This document shows positions 1 through 8,074 of a DNA stretch of 64,000 nt, in pieces (the first letter of the stretch is position 1; each line of letters begins with the position of its first letter). Under the pieces are notes generated by a model. It was given only the letters and a program-made list of their open reading frames with translations, made no database searches and was not told where the DNA came from. A program made the position numbers and the translations under genes. This DNA is from Roseateles sp. YR242 (GTDB lineage Bacteria > Pseudomonadota > Gammaproteobacteria > Burkholderiales > Burkholderiaceae_C). The stretch covers positions 186,001 to 250,000 of the forward strand of contig NZ_FOAV01000008.1 of assembly GCF_900109745.1 (NCBI RefSeq), read 5' to 3'.

Positions 1-909
1 GTGGGGGTGGTGGCCGGCGGCCCCTGGGACTGCGCGCAAGGCCGCATCGACCTGGCCACCACCAACTGCTCCTGCGTGACGGAGGTTTGCAACCCCACCA
101 CGCCTTCGGTGCTGGCGTTTCAGGCCACCCAGCGCGCCCGTGGCAAGGCGGGTGTGGACCTGATCGACCCGCTGGAGGAGCTGAAGAAGCAACGCGTCTG
201 GCTGTTCCGTGGCCAGAAGGATCACACCGTGCCGCCAGGCAATGTGCAGGCGGTGGCGCTCTTCTATAGCGAGGGCATGCATGTCCCTGCCAGCCAGGTC
301 AAGAGCACGCAGAAGGCGAGCGCCGGCCACGGCTTGCCGGTGGTGGATGTGCCTGGCGCTGTCGCCTGCGGCCTGTCCGAACCGCCTTACCTGAATGATT
401 GTGGCGTCGACGCGGCCGGCGACCTGTTGACCTGGCTCTATCCCGGCCGAACCTCGGCCGGCGATGCCGCCAACGGCGAGCTGCAGGAATTTGACCAACG
501 GCCCTATCTTCACAACCTTGAATACACCGGCCTGGCCGACACCGGCTATGTCTACGTGCCGACGGCGTGCAAGGCAGGCCAGGCCCCCTGCGCGCTGCAT
601 GTGGTCTTCCATGGCTGCCGGCAGTCCCGGGACGCGCTGGATCCGCAAGGCCAACCGGTGGGCAGCAGCTTCGTGCAGAGGGCGGGCTACAACCGCTGGG
701 CGGCCGCCAGCCGCCTGGTCGTGCTCTACCCGCAGGTGCTGCCGGTGGATACCGGCACACCGCTGGTGGGCTACCGCTACAACCCCAGGGGCTGCTGGGA
801 CTTCTGGGGCTATACCCGGGTGTTCCCGTCGACCTCACTGCACACCACCAAAGCCGCGCCGCAGATGCTTGCCGTGCGCGCCATGGTGGAGGCGCTGCGC
901 CAACGCTGA
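1..909 (+). CDS. Extracellular short-chain PHA depolymerase, type 2 (5' truncated by window edge)
   Basis: C-terminal 302 residues of a secreted poly(3-hydroxybutyrate) depolymerase, which hydrolyses storage polyester outside the cell. The frame is open at base 1. The first residues (VVAGGPWDCAQG) match the stretch that normally follows the GxSxG lipase box in type 2 enzymes, so the nucleophile lies outside the window and the GTG at base 1 is probably internal. Visible residues are the likely catalytic Asp74 in GQKDHTV, the likely catalytic His110 in ASAGHG, and the oxyanion-hole motif HVVFHGC at residues 200-206. An oxyanion histidine C-terminal to the active site is what separates type 2 from type 1. 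Many Cys residues fit an exported protein. No substrate-binding domain follows the catalytic domain. The family is confident; the exact substrate is not shown. Confidence 0.85.
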   Translation: MGVVAGGPWDCAQGRIDLATTNCSCVTEVCNPTTPSVLAFQATQRARGKAGVDLIDPLEELKKQRVWLFRGQKDHTVPPGNVQAVALFYSEGMHVPASQVKSTQKASAGHGLPVVDVPGAVACGLSEPPYLNDCGVDAAGDLLTWLYPGRTSAGDAANGELQEFDQRPYLHNLEYTGLADTGYVYVPTACKAGQAPCALHVVFHGCRQSRDALDPQGQPVGSSFVQRAGYNRWAAASRLVVLYPQVLPVDTGTPLVGYRYNPRGCWDFWGYTRVFPSTSLHTTKAAPQMLAVRAMVEALRQR

Positions 910-1109
910 ACGGCTGTCGGATGTGGCTGCTGGCGCAGGCACTGAACCCCGGGTGGACGTCGGGTGAACGGCGAATGGCCGGCCGGTCCTGCTGCCTCGG
1001 TAAAACACCTACAAGGCGTGAGCCGGATGGCTCTCAGCAGGTGGGGTGGGGCCCCCATCGAAATTTCCCCACCCAACGACGATCATGAACACATCAAGGG
1101 AGCCAAACC

Positions 1110-1490
1110 ATGAAAGTCGTTCTGATCGAAGATTGCGCGATGCTGCGCCGCCTGATGGTCTGCCGCCTCCAGCAGGAGCCCGGCATCACCGTGGTGGGGC
1201 AGGCGGATTGCGAGAGCGCGGCAGTCGCCACCGTGGCCTTGAACCACCCGGATGTCGTGCTGGTGGACCTCTCCATCACCGCCGGCACGGGCCTCTCGGC
1301 GATCAGCCGTATCCGCCAGGGCGGCTTCCGGGGCAAGATCTATGTGTTGAGCGCGGAAGACCGTTATGTTTTCGGTCCGCAGGTCATGAGCCGGGGCGCT
1401 GATGCCTTCTACGACAAGGCTTTTGATTTCGAACGTCTGATTGAAGACTTGGGGGCGCTGTCCCACCAAGGCTGGCTGGCCGCCGCCTGA
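1110..1490 (+). CDS. Single-domain response regulator (CheY-like receiver)
   Basis: 126-residue protein consisting of one receiver (REC) domain with no output domain. Conserved sites are visible: acidic pair Glu7-Asp8, phospho-acceptor Asp53 in LVDLS, Ser81 in the switch position and Lys103 in YDKAFD. A GGGAG Shine-Dalgarno lies just before the ATG. Such proteins relay phosphate from a histidine kinase to a partner, as CheY or Spo0F do, or sequester it. No kinase gene lies next to it, so the partner is unknown. It stands alone between the depolymerase and a convergent TetR gene. A DNA-binding domain is absent, so direct transcription control is unlikely. Confidence 0.85.
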   Translation: MKVVLIEDCAMLRRLMVCRLQQEPGITVVGQADCESAAVATVALNHPDVVLVDLSITAGTGLSAISRIRQGGFRGKIYVLSAEDRYVFGPQVMSRGADAFYDKAFDFERLIEDLGALSHQGWLAAA

Positions 1491-1508
1491 AGGACGTATC
1501 CCCGCCAC

Positions 1509-1540
1509 AAAAAAGGACGCCCCGGCCAAAGCCAGGGCGT
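1509..1540 (-). terminator. Rho-independent terminator on the minus strand
   Basis: Read on the minus strand, a 10-bp stem with one mismatch (ACGCCC pairing with GGGCGT, then GGC with GCC, tetraloop) is followed two bases later by six T residues (A-run 1509-1514 on the plus strand). It would end transcripts of the TetR gene that stops at 1748. The plus strand lacks a T-run, so the response-regulator mRNA is less clearly terminated here. Confidence 0.6.
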
Positions 1541-1747
1541 AACACTTGCGGGGAAGCAAGAGAAAAATTGAACCGAACCAAAATGACTCAGACAACCGGC
1601 GCCACGTCGAGCACGCCGGCCCTCATCCTGAGATAGCCACAGGCGTCCTCATGCCTGTTGTTCGTTAATGTGACAGACAGGCGTTTCATCAGCGTTTCAA
1701 GAGTGGCTTGAGAGGTTCTCCGGCTCCCTCGCTTCGGCCTGGCTGCG

Positions 1748-2359
1748 TCAGGCCCGTGGCTGGGTCCCATAGGCAGCCAGGAAGGTCTCCACCGCCAGGC
1801 GGACCCAGGTGTCCAGCTGAATTTCAGAGGGACGCGCGGCCGGGTGGGTCAGGCACTCCAACTGGCCTTCGCTGCGCACCAGCGCCACAAAGATGCTGGC
1901 GGCAGCATCCAGGCCGATGGCTTGCACGTCAATTTCCCCCTGCTGGACGGCCACTGTGAGCCGCTCCACCACGGCGGCGGCCATCAAGCGCGGGCCGCGC
2001 AGATAGAAATGGCGCGCCAGTTCCGGAAAGCGGGGAGCTTCCGCCACCACCACCCGGAACAACGCCAGCCCACCGGGGGAGAGCACGATCTCCAGATAGG
2101 CCCGGCCCAGGGCGGTGAGTGTCTTGGCCAGATTGCCCGGGACGGGCTCGATGGCCTGAACGGCGTCTGCCAGCCGAGTGCATTGCCGTTCAATCACCGC
2201 CGCAAACAGGGCTTCCTTGCCGGCGAAGTTGGCGTAGAGGGTCGCCTTCGAGACGCCGGCCTCGCGCTGGATCATGTCGGTGGTGGCCGCCGTGAACCCA
2301 TGGCGCAGGAACACCGACGACGCGGCGTCCAGGATGGGGCTGAGTTTGTCCTTGTCCAT
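1748..2359 (-). CDS. TetR/AcrR-family transcriptional repressor (AefR-like)
   Basis: 203-residue repressor. Residues 1-50 form the TetR helix-turn-helix domain, with the typical stretch EAGVSKATLYANFAGKEAL. The remainder is an all-helical ligand/dimerisation domain resembling the AefR-like C-terminal family. It is divergent from the MFS drug-efflux operon beginning at 2600. In this arrangement such regulators usually repress both themselves and the pump until an exported compound binds. Two similar inverted repeats (2418-2437 and 2541-2560) sit in the shared promoter region and are the likely operators. The ATG at 2359 begins the DNA-binding domain directly and is taken as the start. The inducer cannot be predicted from sequence. 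Confidence 0.9.
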   Translation of the reverse strand: MDKDKLSPILDAASSVFLRHGFTAATTDMIQREAGVSKATLYANFAGKEALFAAVIERQCTRLADAVQAIEPVPGNLAKTLTALGRAYLEIVLSPGGLALFRVVVAEAPRFPELARHFYLRGPRLMAAAVVERLTVAVQQGEIDVQAIGLDAAASIFVALVRSEGQLECLTHPAARPSEIQLDTWVRLAVETFLAAYGTQPRA

Positions 2360-2417
2360 GGGTCAAGAGGTCAAAAAAGGGCGATGAGCGGGCCGCGACG
2401 CGGTTGATACCGGCGGA

Positions 2418-2437
2418 ACTATACCGCTTGGTCTAGT
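2418..2437. promoter_or_regulatory. Probable TetR operator, site 1
   Basis: Near-perfect inverted repeat ACTATACC-N4-GGTCTAGT (arms match 7 of 8), 59 bp upstream of the TetR start codon. It shares the core ACCGCTYGGT with a second repeat at 2541-2560, as expected for one repressor acting on both divergent promoters. Confidence 0.6.
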
Positions 2438-2540
2438 GACCATGCCAACAGCCTCTTACTCATAAAAACCCGCGCTTCCAGCGAAATATGCCTGTGCGGG
2501 ATACAGACTTTTGGTTTGACGTCGGGGGTTTTCGCCAGAT

Positions 2541-2560
2541 ACAGTACCGCTCGGTTCAGT
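2541..2560. promoter_or_regulatory. Probable TetR operator, site 2
   Basis: Inverted repeat ACAGTACC-N4-GGTTCAGT (arms match 6 of 8) with the same 4-bp centre and ACCGCTYGGT core as site 1. It lies 40 bp before the first efflux gene, where a bound repressor would block transcription of the pump. Confidence 0.45.
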
Positions 2561-2599
2561 TCTTATTCGCCCACGGCTTTGACTGCGGGCGGCTCCACC

Positions 2600-4069
2600 A
2601 TGCAATCAGGCTTCTCACCATCTTCCGCCGCAGTGGCCGCTGGGCTGCTTCTCCTGCTTGGCGGCTGTGCTGTGGCGCCTTCCGTGCCGCCGCAGGCGTC
2701 GCTCACAGCGGTAACGCCTGCGGTGCTGAACCGGCTGGGCCCCCAGGCGGGCCTGGCAGACGCACCGGTACCGGCGCGCTGGTGGGAGCTGCTGGGGGAT
2801 GACACGCTCAGCGGGCTGGAGGCCGAGGCTGCCGCCGCCAATCTGGACTTGCAATCCGCCATGCTGCGGGTGGACCAGAGCCGCGCCCGCCTGGGTCTGG
2901 CCGAGGCGGCACGCCAGCCCACCGTGTCCGCCGAGGCCGGGGTGAACCGGTCCGCGCTGAGCCAGAACTCGCCTTGGGTGAAGATCGGGGCCTCTTCGGA
3001 GCCTTACAACACTTGGTCGGCGGGGCTGCAGGCCAGTTGGGAGCTCGACCTGTGGGGCTACCTCCAGCACCGCAGCGATGGCGCTGCCGCCCGGGTGGAG
3101 GTGGCGGCATATGAGCGGGAAGGGGTCCGTGTCAGCGTGGCGGCCGAGGTGGCCCGCAGCTATGTGCTGCTGCGTGGCGTGCAGGCGCAGATGGAGATTC
3201 TGGACACCAACCAGCAGGTGGCCTCCGACCTGGTCCGCATGACGGAAAGCCGCGAACGCAATGGTGTGGCCACGCGCTTTGATGCCGCCGCCGCCCGTGC
3301 GGACCTGGCCGGCATCCAGGCGCGGCTGGCGCAGGTGCGCCATCAGCGCGATGTGTGGATGAACGCGTTGGCCTTGCTGCTGGCCAAGCCTCCGCATGAA
3401 CTGGACAGCCGCTTGACCGCCGCCGTGGCCTTGCCCATGCCGGCGGCATTGCCGGTGGGTGTGCCGTCTGACCTCGCCCGCCGCCGCCCGGACATTCAGC
3501 GTGCCGAGGCGCAACTGCGCGCGGCCGTGGCCGACATCGGTGCGGCCGAAGCGGACTTTTATCCGCGCATCCGCCTGACTGGCCGGTTTGGCGCCAGCGG
3601 TTTTGGTGCCAATGAACTGGGTGACTGGGCCTCGCGTGAATTCGCCATTGGTCCGACGATCCATCTGCCGATCTTTGAGGGCGGGGCGCTCCACCGCAAC
3701 CTGGAACTCAGCCAGACGGCGCACCGCCTCGCAGCGGTGGCGTATCAGCAGACAGTGCTGAAGGCCTGGCACGAGGTGGATGATGCCTTGGGCGCCTACG
3801 CCACGGAGCGTGAACGCCATGAGCACCTGACCGAGGCAGTGGCCCGCAACCAGGTGGCGCTGGATGTGGCCCAGCGCGGCTATCAACAGGGCAGTGCGGA
3901 TTTCACCGCCGTGCTGGTGGCCCGCCGCACGTTGCTGGTCAGCCAGGCTGAACTGAACGACTGCACCACGGCGACGGCCTTGTCGGTGGTGTCGCTGTAC
4001 CGCGCGCTGGGTGGTGGCTGGAGTGATGAACTGGGCGCGGGCCTGCAACCGACAAGGGCGGCCACGTGA
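2600..4069 (+). CDS. Outer-membrane efflux lipoprotein (NodT/OprM-type channel)
   Basis: 489-residue outer-membrane factor of a tripartite pump, the channel that carries substrates from the adaptor to the outside. The N-terminus from the ATG at 2600 is a lipoprotein signal with lipobox LLGGC, so Cys is expected to be lipidated. An in-frame ATG further upstream would spoil the signal peptide and is rejected. Two repeats of the OEP/TolC fold follow, with coiled-coil segments, the conserved RRPDIQRAEAQLRAA region and YQQGSADFTAVLVARR near the C-terminus. It is first in a four-gene run; its stop codon overlaps the next gene by 4 bp (GTGA), implying translational coupling to the MFS transporter. 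Confidence 0.93.
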   Translation: MQSGFSPSSAAVAAGLLLLLGGCAVAPSVPPQASLTAVTPAVLNRLGPQAGLADAPVPARWWELLGDDTLSGLEAEAAAANLDLQSAMLRVDQSRARLGLAEAARQPTVSAEAGVNRSALSQNSPWVKIGASSEPYNTWSAGLQASWELDLWGYLQHRSDGAAARVEVAAYEREGVRVSVAAEVARSYVLLRGVQAQMEILDTNQQVASDLVRMTESRERNGVATRFDAAAARADLAGIQARLAQVRHQRDVWMNALALLLAKPPHELDSRLTAAVALPMPAALPVGVPSDLARRRPDIQRAEAQLRAAVADIGAAEADFYPRIRLTGRFGASGFGANELGDWASREFAIGPTIHLPIFEGGALHRNLELSQTAHRLAAVAYQQTVLKAWHEVDDALGAYATERERHEHLTEAVARNQVALDVAQRGYQQGSADFTAVLVARRTLLVSQAELNDCTTATALSVVSLYRALGGGWSDELGAGLQPTRAAT

Positions 4070-5751
4070 CCAGCACAGCCTCAGTGGCGGGCGCCACCCC
4101 GGACGGGCCGCGATCGGCACCGGCCGGAATGCCCCCGTCGCAAGTACAGCCGACGCCGCCCGTCCAAACTGCTGCATCGGCTGCACCTAAAGCGCCTCCT
4201 GGATCGCCGCAGCCCGTCTTCGGTCTGCGTCTGGCCTGTGGCCTGCTCGGCATCCTGCTGGGCGCGATCATCGCGGGGCTGAACAACCGGGTACCCGGCC
4301 TCGTGCTGGCGGACGTGCAGGGCGGCCTGGGTTTTGCCTCGGACGATGCGTCCTGGCTCACCACGGCCTACGCCGCCGGTGAGCTGGCCGCCATGCCGTT
4401 CGCGAGCTGGTTCGCCATCACCTTTTCGCTCAAGCGCTTTCACGTGACGATGCTCAGTGCCTCGCTGGTGCTCGCGGCTTTCATGCCGTTCGCGCATCGC
4501 CTGGAGGTGATGCTGGCGCTGCGTGCGCTGCAGGGGCTGTGCTCCGGCGCGCTCATCCCGCTGCTGATGATGGCGGCCTTGCGTTTCCTGCCGCCCAAGA
4601 TCCGCCTGCACGGGCTGGCCTTGTACGCGCTGACGGCCACCTTTGCGCCCAACCTGGCGCTCTGGCTGGCTTCGTTGTGCGTGGAACATCTGGAGGACTG
4701 GCGCTGGGCCTACTGGCATGTGCTGCCGCTGGGTGCGCTGGCGCTGCCGCTGGTGGCCTGGGGCGTGCCCAGGCTGCCGATGGCGCTGGAGCGTCTGCCG
4801 CAGGGCAACTGGCTGGGCATGGCGCTGGGCATCCCGGGCCTGGCGCTGCTGGTGACCGGCCTGGATCAGGGCGTTCGCCTGGACTGGTGGCACTCATCCG
4901 TGGTGGCGGCCGCGCTGTTTGCCGGTGGGGCGCTCACGGTGCTGTTCCTCCTCAGCGAATGGCGCCACGCCACGCCCTTCATGCGCCTGCAATTGCTGGT
5001 CCGCCGCAACCTGGGCCTGGGGTTCACGGTCTTCTTCCTGCTGCTGATGACCTTGAACACCGCCGTGGGCCTGCCCGCCAACACGCTGGCGCACGGGCAG
5101 GGCTTCCGGCTGGCGCAGACGGCGCCGCTGGGCCTGATCGTCGCCTGGCCCCAACTGGTGCTGGGTCCGGCCGTGGCACTGCTGCTGTACCAGCGCTGGG
5201 TCGACGCCCGCCATGTGTTCGCGGCCGGCCTGGTGTGCATCGGTGTGTCTTGCTGGATGGCCTCTGGCCTGACCGATGAATGGATGGTCCGCCAGTTCCT
5301 CTGGATCCAGGTCTTGCAGGCGGTGGGGCAGCCCTTGGCGGTGGTGCCCTTGCTCTTCCTGGCCACCAGCGTGGTGCAGCCGATGGAAGGGCCGTCCGTG
5401 TCCGGCCTGGTCAACATGCTGCGGGCGCTGGGCACGGTGTCCGGCGGTGCCTTCATTGGCGAGATGCTGGCGCGCCGCCAGCGCTTCCATGCGGAGATGC
5501 TGCTGGACACGGCGGCGTCGGCGCTGCCAGCACTGGGGCAGGGCGCCGCACATGGTGTGGGCGCTGCAGGCCTGAGCGGCACCATTGCCGCGCAGGCCGC
5601 TGTGCTGGCCACGGCGGATGTCTACCGCATCTTCGGCACGCTGGCCCTGGTACTGGTGCCTGTGGTGCTGCGCCTGCAGCACATCCCGGCGCCCATGACC
5701 ACGCCGCCGCCGCTTCAACCCACCGCTGTGCCGGTCGCGCCTGCGCGCTGA
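4066..5751 (+). CDS. DHA2-family MFS multidrug transporter (EmrB-like)
   Basis: 561-residue inner-membrane drug/proton antiporter. About 45 Pro/Ala-rich cytoplasmic residues precede the first membrane helix. Around 14 hydrophobic segments fit the DHA2 (EmrB/QacA) class. The first helix pair carries the family-like stretch LNNRVPGLVLADVQGGLGFASDDASW. The GTG start overlaps the upstream stop by 4 bp. With the HlyD adaptor at 5797 and the outer-membrane lipoprotein at 2600 it should form an EmrAB-TolC-like pump that exports hydrophobic toxic compounds across both membranes. The C-terminal tail is Pro-rich. Substrates are unknown. Confidence 0.9.
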   Translation: MTSTASVAGATPDGPRSAPAGMPPSQVQPTPPVQTAASAAPKAPPGSPQPVFGLRLACGLLGILLGAIIAGLNNRVPGLVLADVQGGLGFASDDASWLTTAYAAGELAAMPFASWFAITFSLKRFHVTMLSASLVLAAFMPFAHRLEVMLALRALQGLCSGALIPLLMMAALRFLPPKIRLHGLALYALTATFAPNLALWLASLCVEHLEDWRWAYWHVLPLGALALPLVAWGVPRLPMALERLPQGNWLGMALGIPGLALLVTGLDQGVRLDWWHSSVVAAALFAGGALTVLFLLSEWRHATPFMRLQLLVRRNLGLGFTVFFLLLMTLNTAVGLPANTLAHGQGFRLAQTAPLGLIVAWPQLVLGPAVALLLYQRWVDARHVFAAGLVCIGVSCWMASGLTDEWMVRQFLWIQVLQAVGQPLAVVPLLFLATSVVQPMEGPSVSGLVNMLRALGTVSGGAFIGEMLARRQRFHAEMLLDTAASALPALGQGAAHGVGAAGLSGTIAAQAAVLATADVYRIFGTLALVLVPVVLRLQHIPAPMTTPPPLQPTAVPVAPAR

Positions 5752-5796
5752 ACCCAACCCGATCTTGCCGATCAGTCGATTGCGAATGTCCTTGCC

Positions 5797-6918
5797 ATGT
5801 TGAACAAACCCAGTTTTCGTGTTGTAGCCGGCGCTGCCGTGGTGCTCATCGCCTTTGGCGCGTTGTGGATCCTGAACCGACCTGAATCCGGTGCACCCCG
5901 GCAGGAGACCGATGACGCCTACGTCCGGGCGGACTTCACCGTCATTGCGCCCCAGGTGGCTGGTGCCATCCAGCGTGTGGCGGTGGAGGATCACCAGGCG
6001 GTAAAGGCTGGCGACCTGCTGGTGCAGATCGACGACCGGGACCTGCGCATTGCCGTGGAAGACGCCAAGGCGCGTGCGGCCAGCGCTGGCGCGGTGGTGT
6101 CCGGCCTGTCGGCCCAGATCCAGCGTCAGCACAGCCTGATCGGGCAGGCGGGGGCGGCGCTGACGGCGGACGAGGCCAACCTCAAGCTCGCCACCGTCAA
6201 CCTCGAGCGCTTCACCAATCTGGCCAAGGACGGCTCCGGCACGTTGCAGGCTCAGCAGCAGGCGGAGGCACAACTGCAGGTGCAGCGGGCCGCACGAGAC
6301 CGCGACCGTGCTGCCGAGCAGGCGGCGCGCGAGCAGCTGCTGATCCTGCAGGCGGACCTGGAGAAGGCCCGCGCCGATGCACTGGTGGCCAAGGCGCGGC
6401 AGGCCGATGCGGAGCTGAAGCTGAGCTACACCCGGGTGGTGGCGCCCACGGACGGCGTGGTGGACCAACGCGGGGCCCGTGTGGGCGGTTATGTGCGCGT
6501 GGGCGAATCGCTGCTGACGCTGGTGCCGATGGAGGCGCTGTATGTCGAGGCCAATTTCCGGGAAACCCAACTGGCCCGTGTGCAGGTGGGCCAGCCGGTG
6601 CACCTGGGCGTGGATGCCTTGCCGGGCGTGACGCTGGAAGGGCACGTGGAGAGTCTGGCGCCGGCCAGCGGGGTGAGCTTCTCCCCCGTGCCGCCGCACA
6701 ACGCGACCGGCAACTTCACCAAGATCGTCCAGCGCCTGCCGGTGCGCATCCGGCTGGACCCGGGGCAGGCGGAGGCGAAGCGCCTGCGGGTGGGGATGTC
6801 GGTGCGTCCGTTGATCGATACGGCAGCGCCGGTGGAGGTTGTGGCTGAAGCACCTGCCACGGCGACTACCGGTAGGGCCACCGCCGCCGCCACCATCCCT
6901 GCGGCCACGACACGCTGA
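5797..6918 (+). CDS. HlyD/EmrA-family periplasmic adaptor of the MFS pump
   Basis: 373-residue membrane-fusion protein. One N-terminal transmembrane helix (about residues 8-26) anchors it in the inner membrane. The phrase ETDDAYVRADFTVIAPQVAG is typical of EmrA/HlyD. It is followed by a split lipoyl-like domain, a long Ala/Gln-rich coiled-coil hairpin (about residues 80-210), the return strand TRVVAPTDGVVDQRGARVGG and a beta-barrel domain. The last about 25 residues are low-complexity Ala/Thr. It bridges the MFS transporter and the outer-membrane channel encoded just upstream. The 45-bp gap to the transporter gene is compatible with one operon. Confidence 0.92.
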   Translation: MLNKPSFRVVAGAAVVLIAFGALWILNRPESGAPRQETDDAYVRADFTVIAPQVAGAIQRVAVEDHQAVKAGDLLVQIDDRDLRIAVEDAKARAASAGAVVSGLSAQIQRQHSLIGQAGAALTADEANLKLATVNLERFTNLAKDGSGTLQAQQQAEAQLQVQRAARDRDRAAEQAAREQLLILQADLEKARADALVAKARQADAELKLSYTRVVAPTDGVVDQRGARVGGYVRVGESLLTLVPMEALYVEANFRETQLARVQVGQPVHLGVDALPGVTLEGHVESLAPASGVSFSPVPPHNATGNFTKIVQRLPVRIRLDPGQAEAKRLRVGMSVRPLIDTAAPVEVVAEAPATATTGRATAAATIPAATTR

Positions 6919-6925
6919 GGTTGCC

Positions 6926-7279
6926 ATGACGACGCCTGTGAACGCACCGATGAATGCTCGTTTGAACGGCTATCAAGTCACGCTGTACACCCAGCAGGAC
7001 CGGCAGCACGGCGCCGTGCCACTGGCCCAGTGGCTGCTGGATGAGGCCCGCAAGCTGGGCCTGCGCGGCGCCACGCTCTCGGGCGCGCTCCAAGGGCTGG
7101 GGCATGACGGACGGGTCCATGCCGTCAACCTTTTCGACGTGTCCGACCAGCCGGTGCAGGTGACGGTGATTGGCAGCGAAGCGGAAACGCAGCAGTGGCT
7201 GGACCATCTGCAAGCGCAAGGGATCGAGGCCTTTTATGTGCGGGCGGCGGTGGAGTTTGGGACGTTGGGGCGGGGCTGA
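6926..7279 (+). CDS. DUF190 family protein
   Basis: 117-residue protein of the DUF190 family. That family has a PII-like ferredoxin fold and no established biochemical role. Visible features are QVTLYTQQDRQHG near the start, the helix LAQWLLDEARKLGLRGATL and a C-terminal strand typical of the fold. The ATG at 6926 is 7 bp after the adaptor stop codon, and a longer frame upstream would only add Pro-rich shadow sequence. Position as the last gene of the efflux operon suggests a soluble accessory or regulatory subunit of the pump; this is inference from neighbourhood alone. Confidence 0.8.
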   Translation: MTTPVNAPMNARLNGYQVTLYTQQDRQHGAVPLAQWLLDEARKLGLRGATLSGALQGLGHDGRVHAVNLFDVSDQPVQVTVIGSEAETQQWLDHLQAQGIEAFYVRAAVEFGTLGRG

Positions 7280-7388
7280 TGGTGGATGGTTATGTCGCCT
7301 TACGGCTTCCATACCCACAGGGAGCCTGCTGAATCGTGAGCTAGAAAAGCGTGCTTGCTGACGCGCTGAACTCCTGAGATTTGCCTTG

Positions 7389-7402
7389 CTTTTTCGAAGA
7401 AG
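7389..7402. promoter_or_regulatory. Near-palindrome upstream of the czc cluster
   Basis: Bases 7389-7402 read CTTTTTCGAAGAAG, a 14-bp near-palindrome centred on TTCGAA (12 of 14 symmetric). It lies in the 258-bp gap between the drug pump and the metal-efflux genes, 136 bp before the czcI-like start. It could be an operator for the czc genes, but nothing else supports this. Confidence 0.2.
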
Positions 7403-7537
7403 TTGTTTTCCATACTGCATCAGCCTCCGTTATTTTTTCGAACTCGTTCCACCGCTCCGTGTTCCAGTTCCGCTCTTCAGGTTTTCGCAGCGCACCTTCC
7501 AGGCTTGTCCCCGGGCGTTCTCACTACAATCCGCGCC

Positions 7538-7957
7538 ATGCGCCGCTGGTTCTCCATCGTTCTGCTCGTCTTGTTGCCGCTCCAGTTCACCTGGGCGGTG
7601 GCCGCGAGCTATTGCCAGCATGAAGTGGCGACCGGTGAGTGGCACTTCGGTCACCACATGCATCAGCATGCCAGCCTCGCTCAGCAGGATGCGAGCAAGG
7701 GGCAGGGTGGCGAAGCCAGCCAGCACGCGGGTTCGGTACTGAATCAGAAGTCCGCCCAGGACGACCCGGCCAGCCCTGGCAAGCTCTCGGTGGACAACGA
7801 CTGTGGCGTCTGCCATCTCGGCACCTCCAATGCCGTGGGCGAAGCCCCCAGTTCGCTCGCCCTGCCGGGCGGCGAGATCATGCACGGCGTCGACATCGGG
7901 ACATTCTCCACCCGCGCCCCCGACCACCCTGACCGCCCCAATTGGCGCATCGCCTGA
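7538..7957 (+). CDS. czcI: CzcI-like periplasmic metal-efflux accessory protein
   Basis: 139-residue small exported protein at the head of the metal-efflux cluster. A signal peptide runs over residues 1-23 (RRWFSIVLLVLLPLQFTWAVA). Next comes a His-rich patch with CQHE and HFGHHMHQH, which could bind divalent metal, and a DCGVCHLG motif near residue 90. These features and the position directly before czcC match CzcI, a proposed regulator or periplasmic partner of the Czc pump. The ATG at 7538 is chosen because the upstream extension has no signal sequence. Assignment rests on the CzcI-type layout rather than a catalytic motif. Confidence 0.65.
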   Translation: MRRWFSIVLLVLLPLQFTWAVAASYCQHEVATGEWHFGHHMHQHASLAQQDASKGQGGEASQHAGSVLNQKSAQDDPASPGKLSVDNDCGVCHLGTSNAVGEAPSSLALPGGEIMHGVDIGTFSTRAPDHPDRPNWRIA

Positions 7958-8074
7958 TTCGGCGATCGCAGCGGCCCCATTTCCCAGATCCTCTTGCGCT
8001 GACGGCCTGACGGCCATTAGCCGCGCTGCCTTCGTCGAATCCTTCGAGTTGTTTCCACAACCCTGGAGTTTTCG

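Noticed and set aside
4894-6927. Long minus-strand open frame (677 codons) opposite the efflux genes
   Set aside because: It is Arg/His/Gln-rich, has no recognisable domain and lies antisense to clear MFS and HlyD genes; GC-rich DNA produces such shadows.
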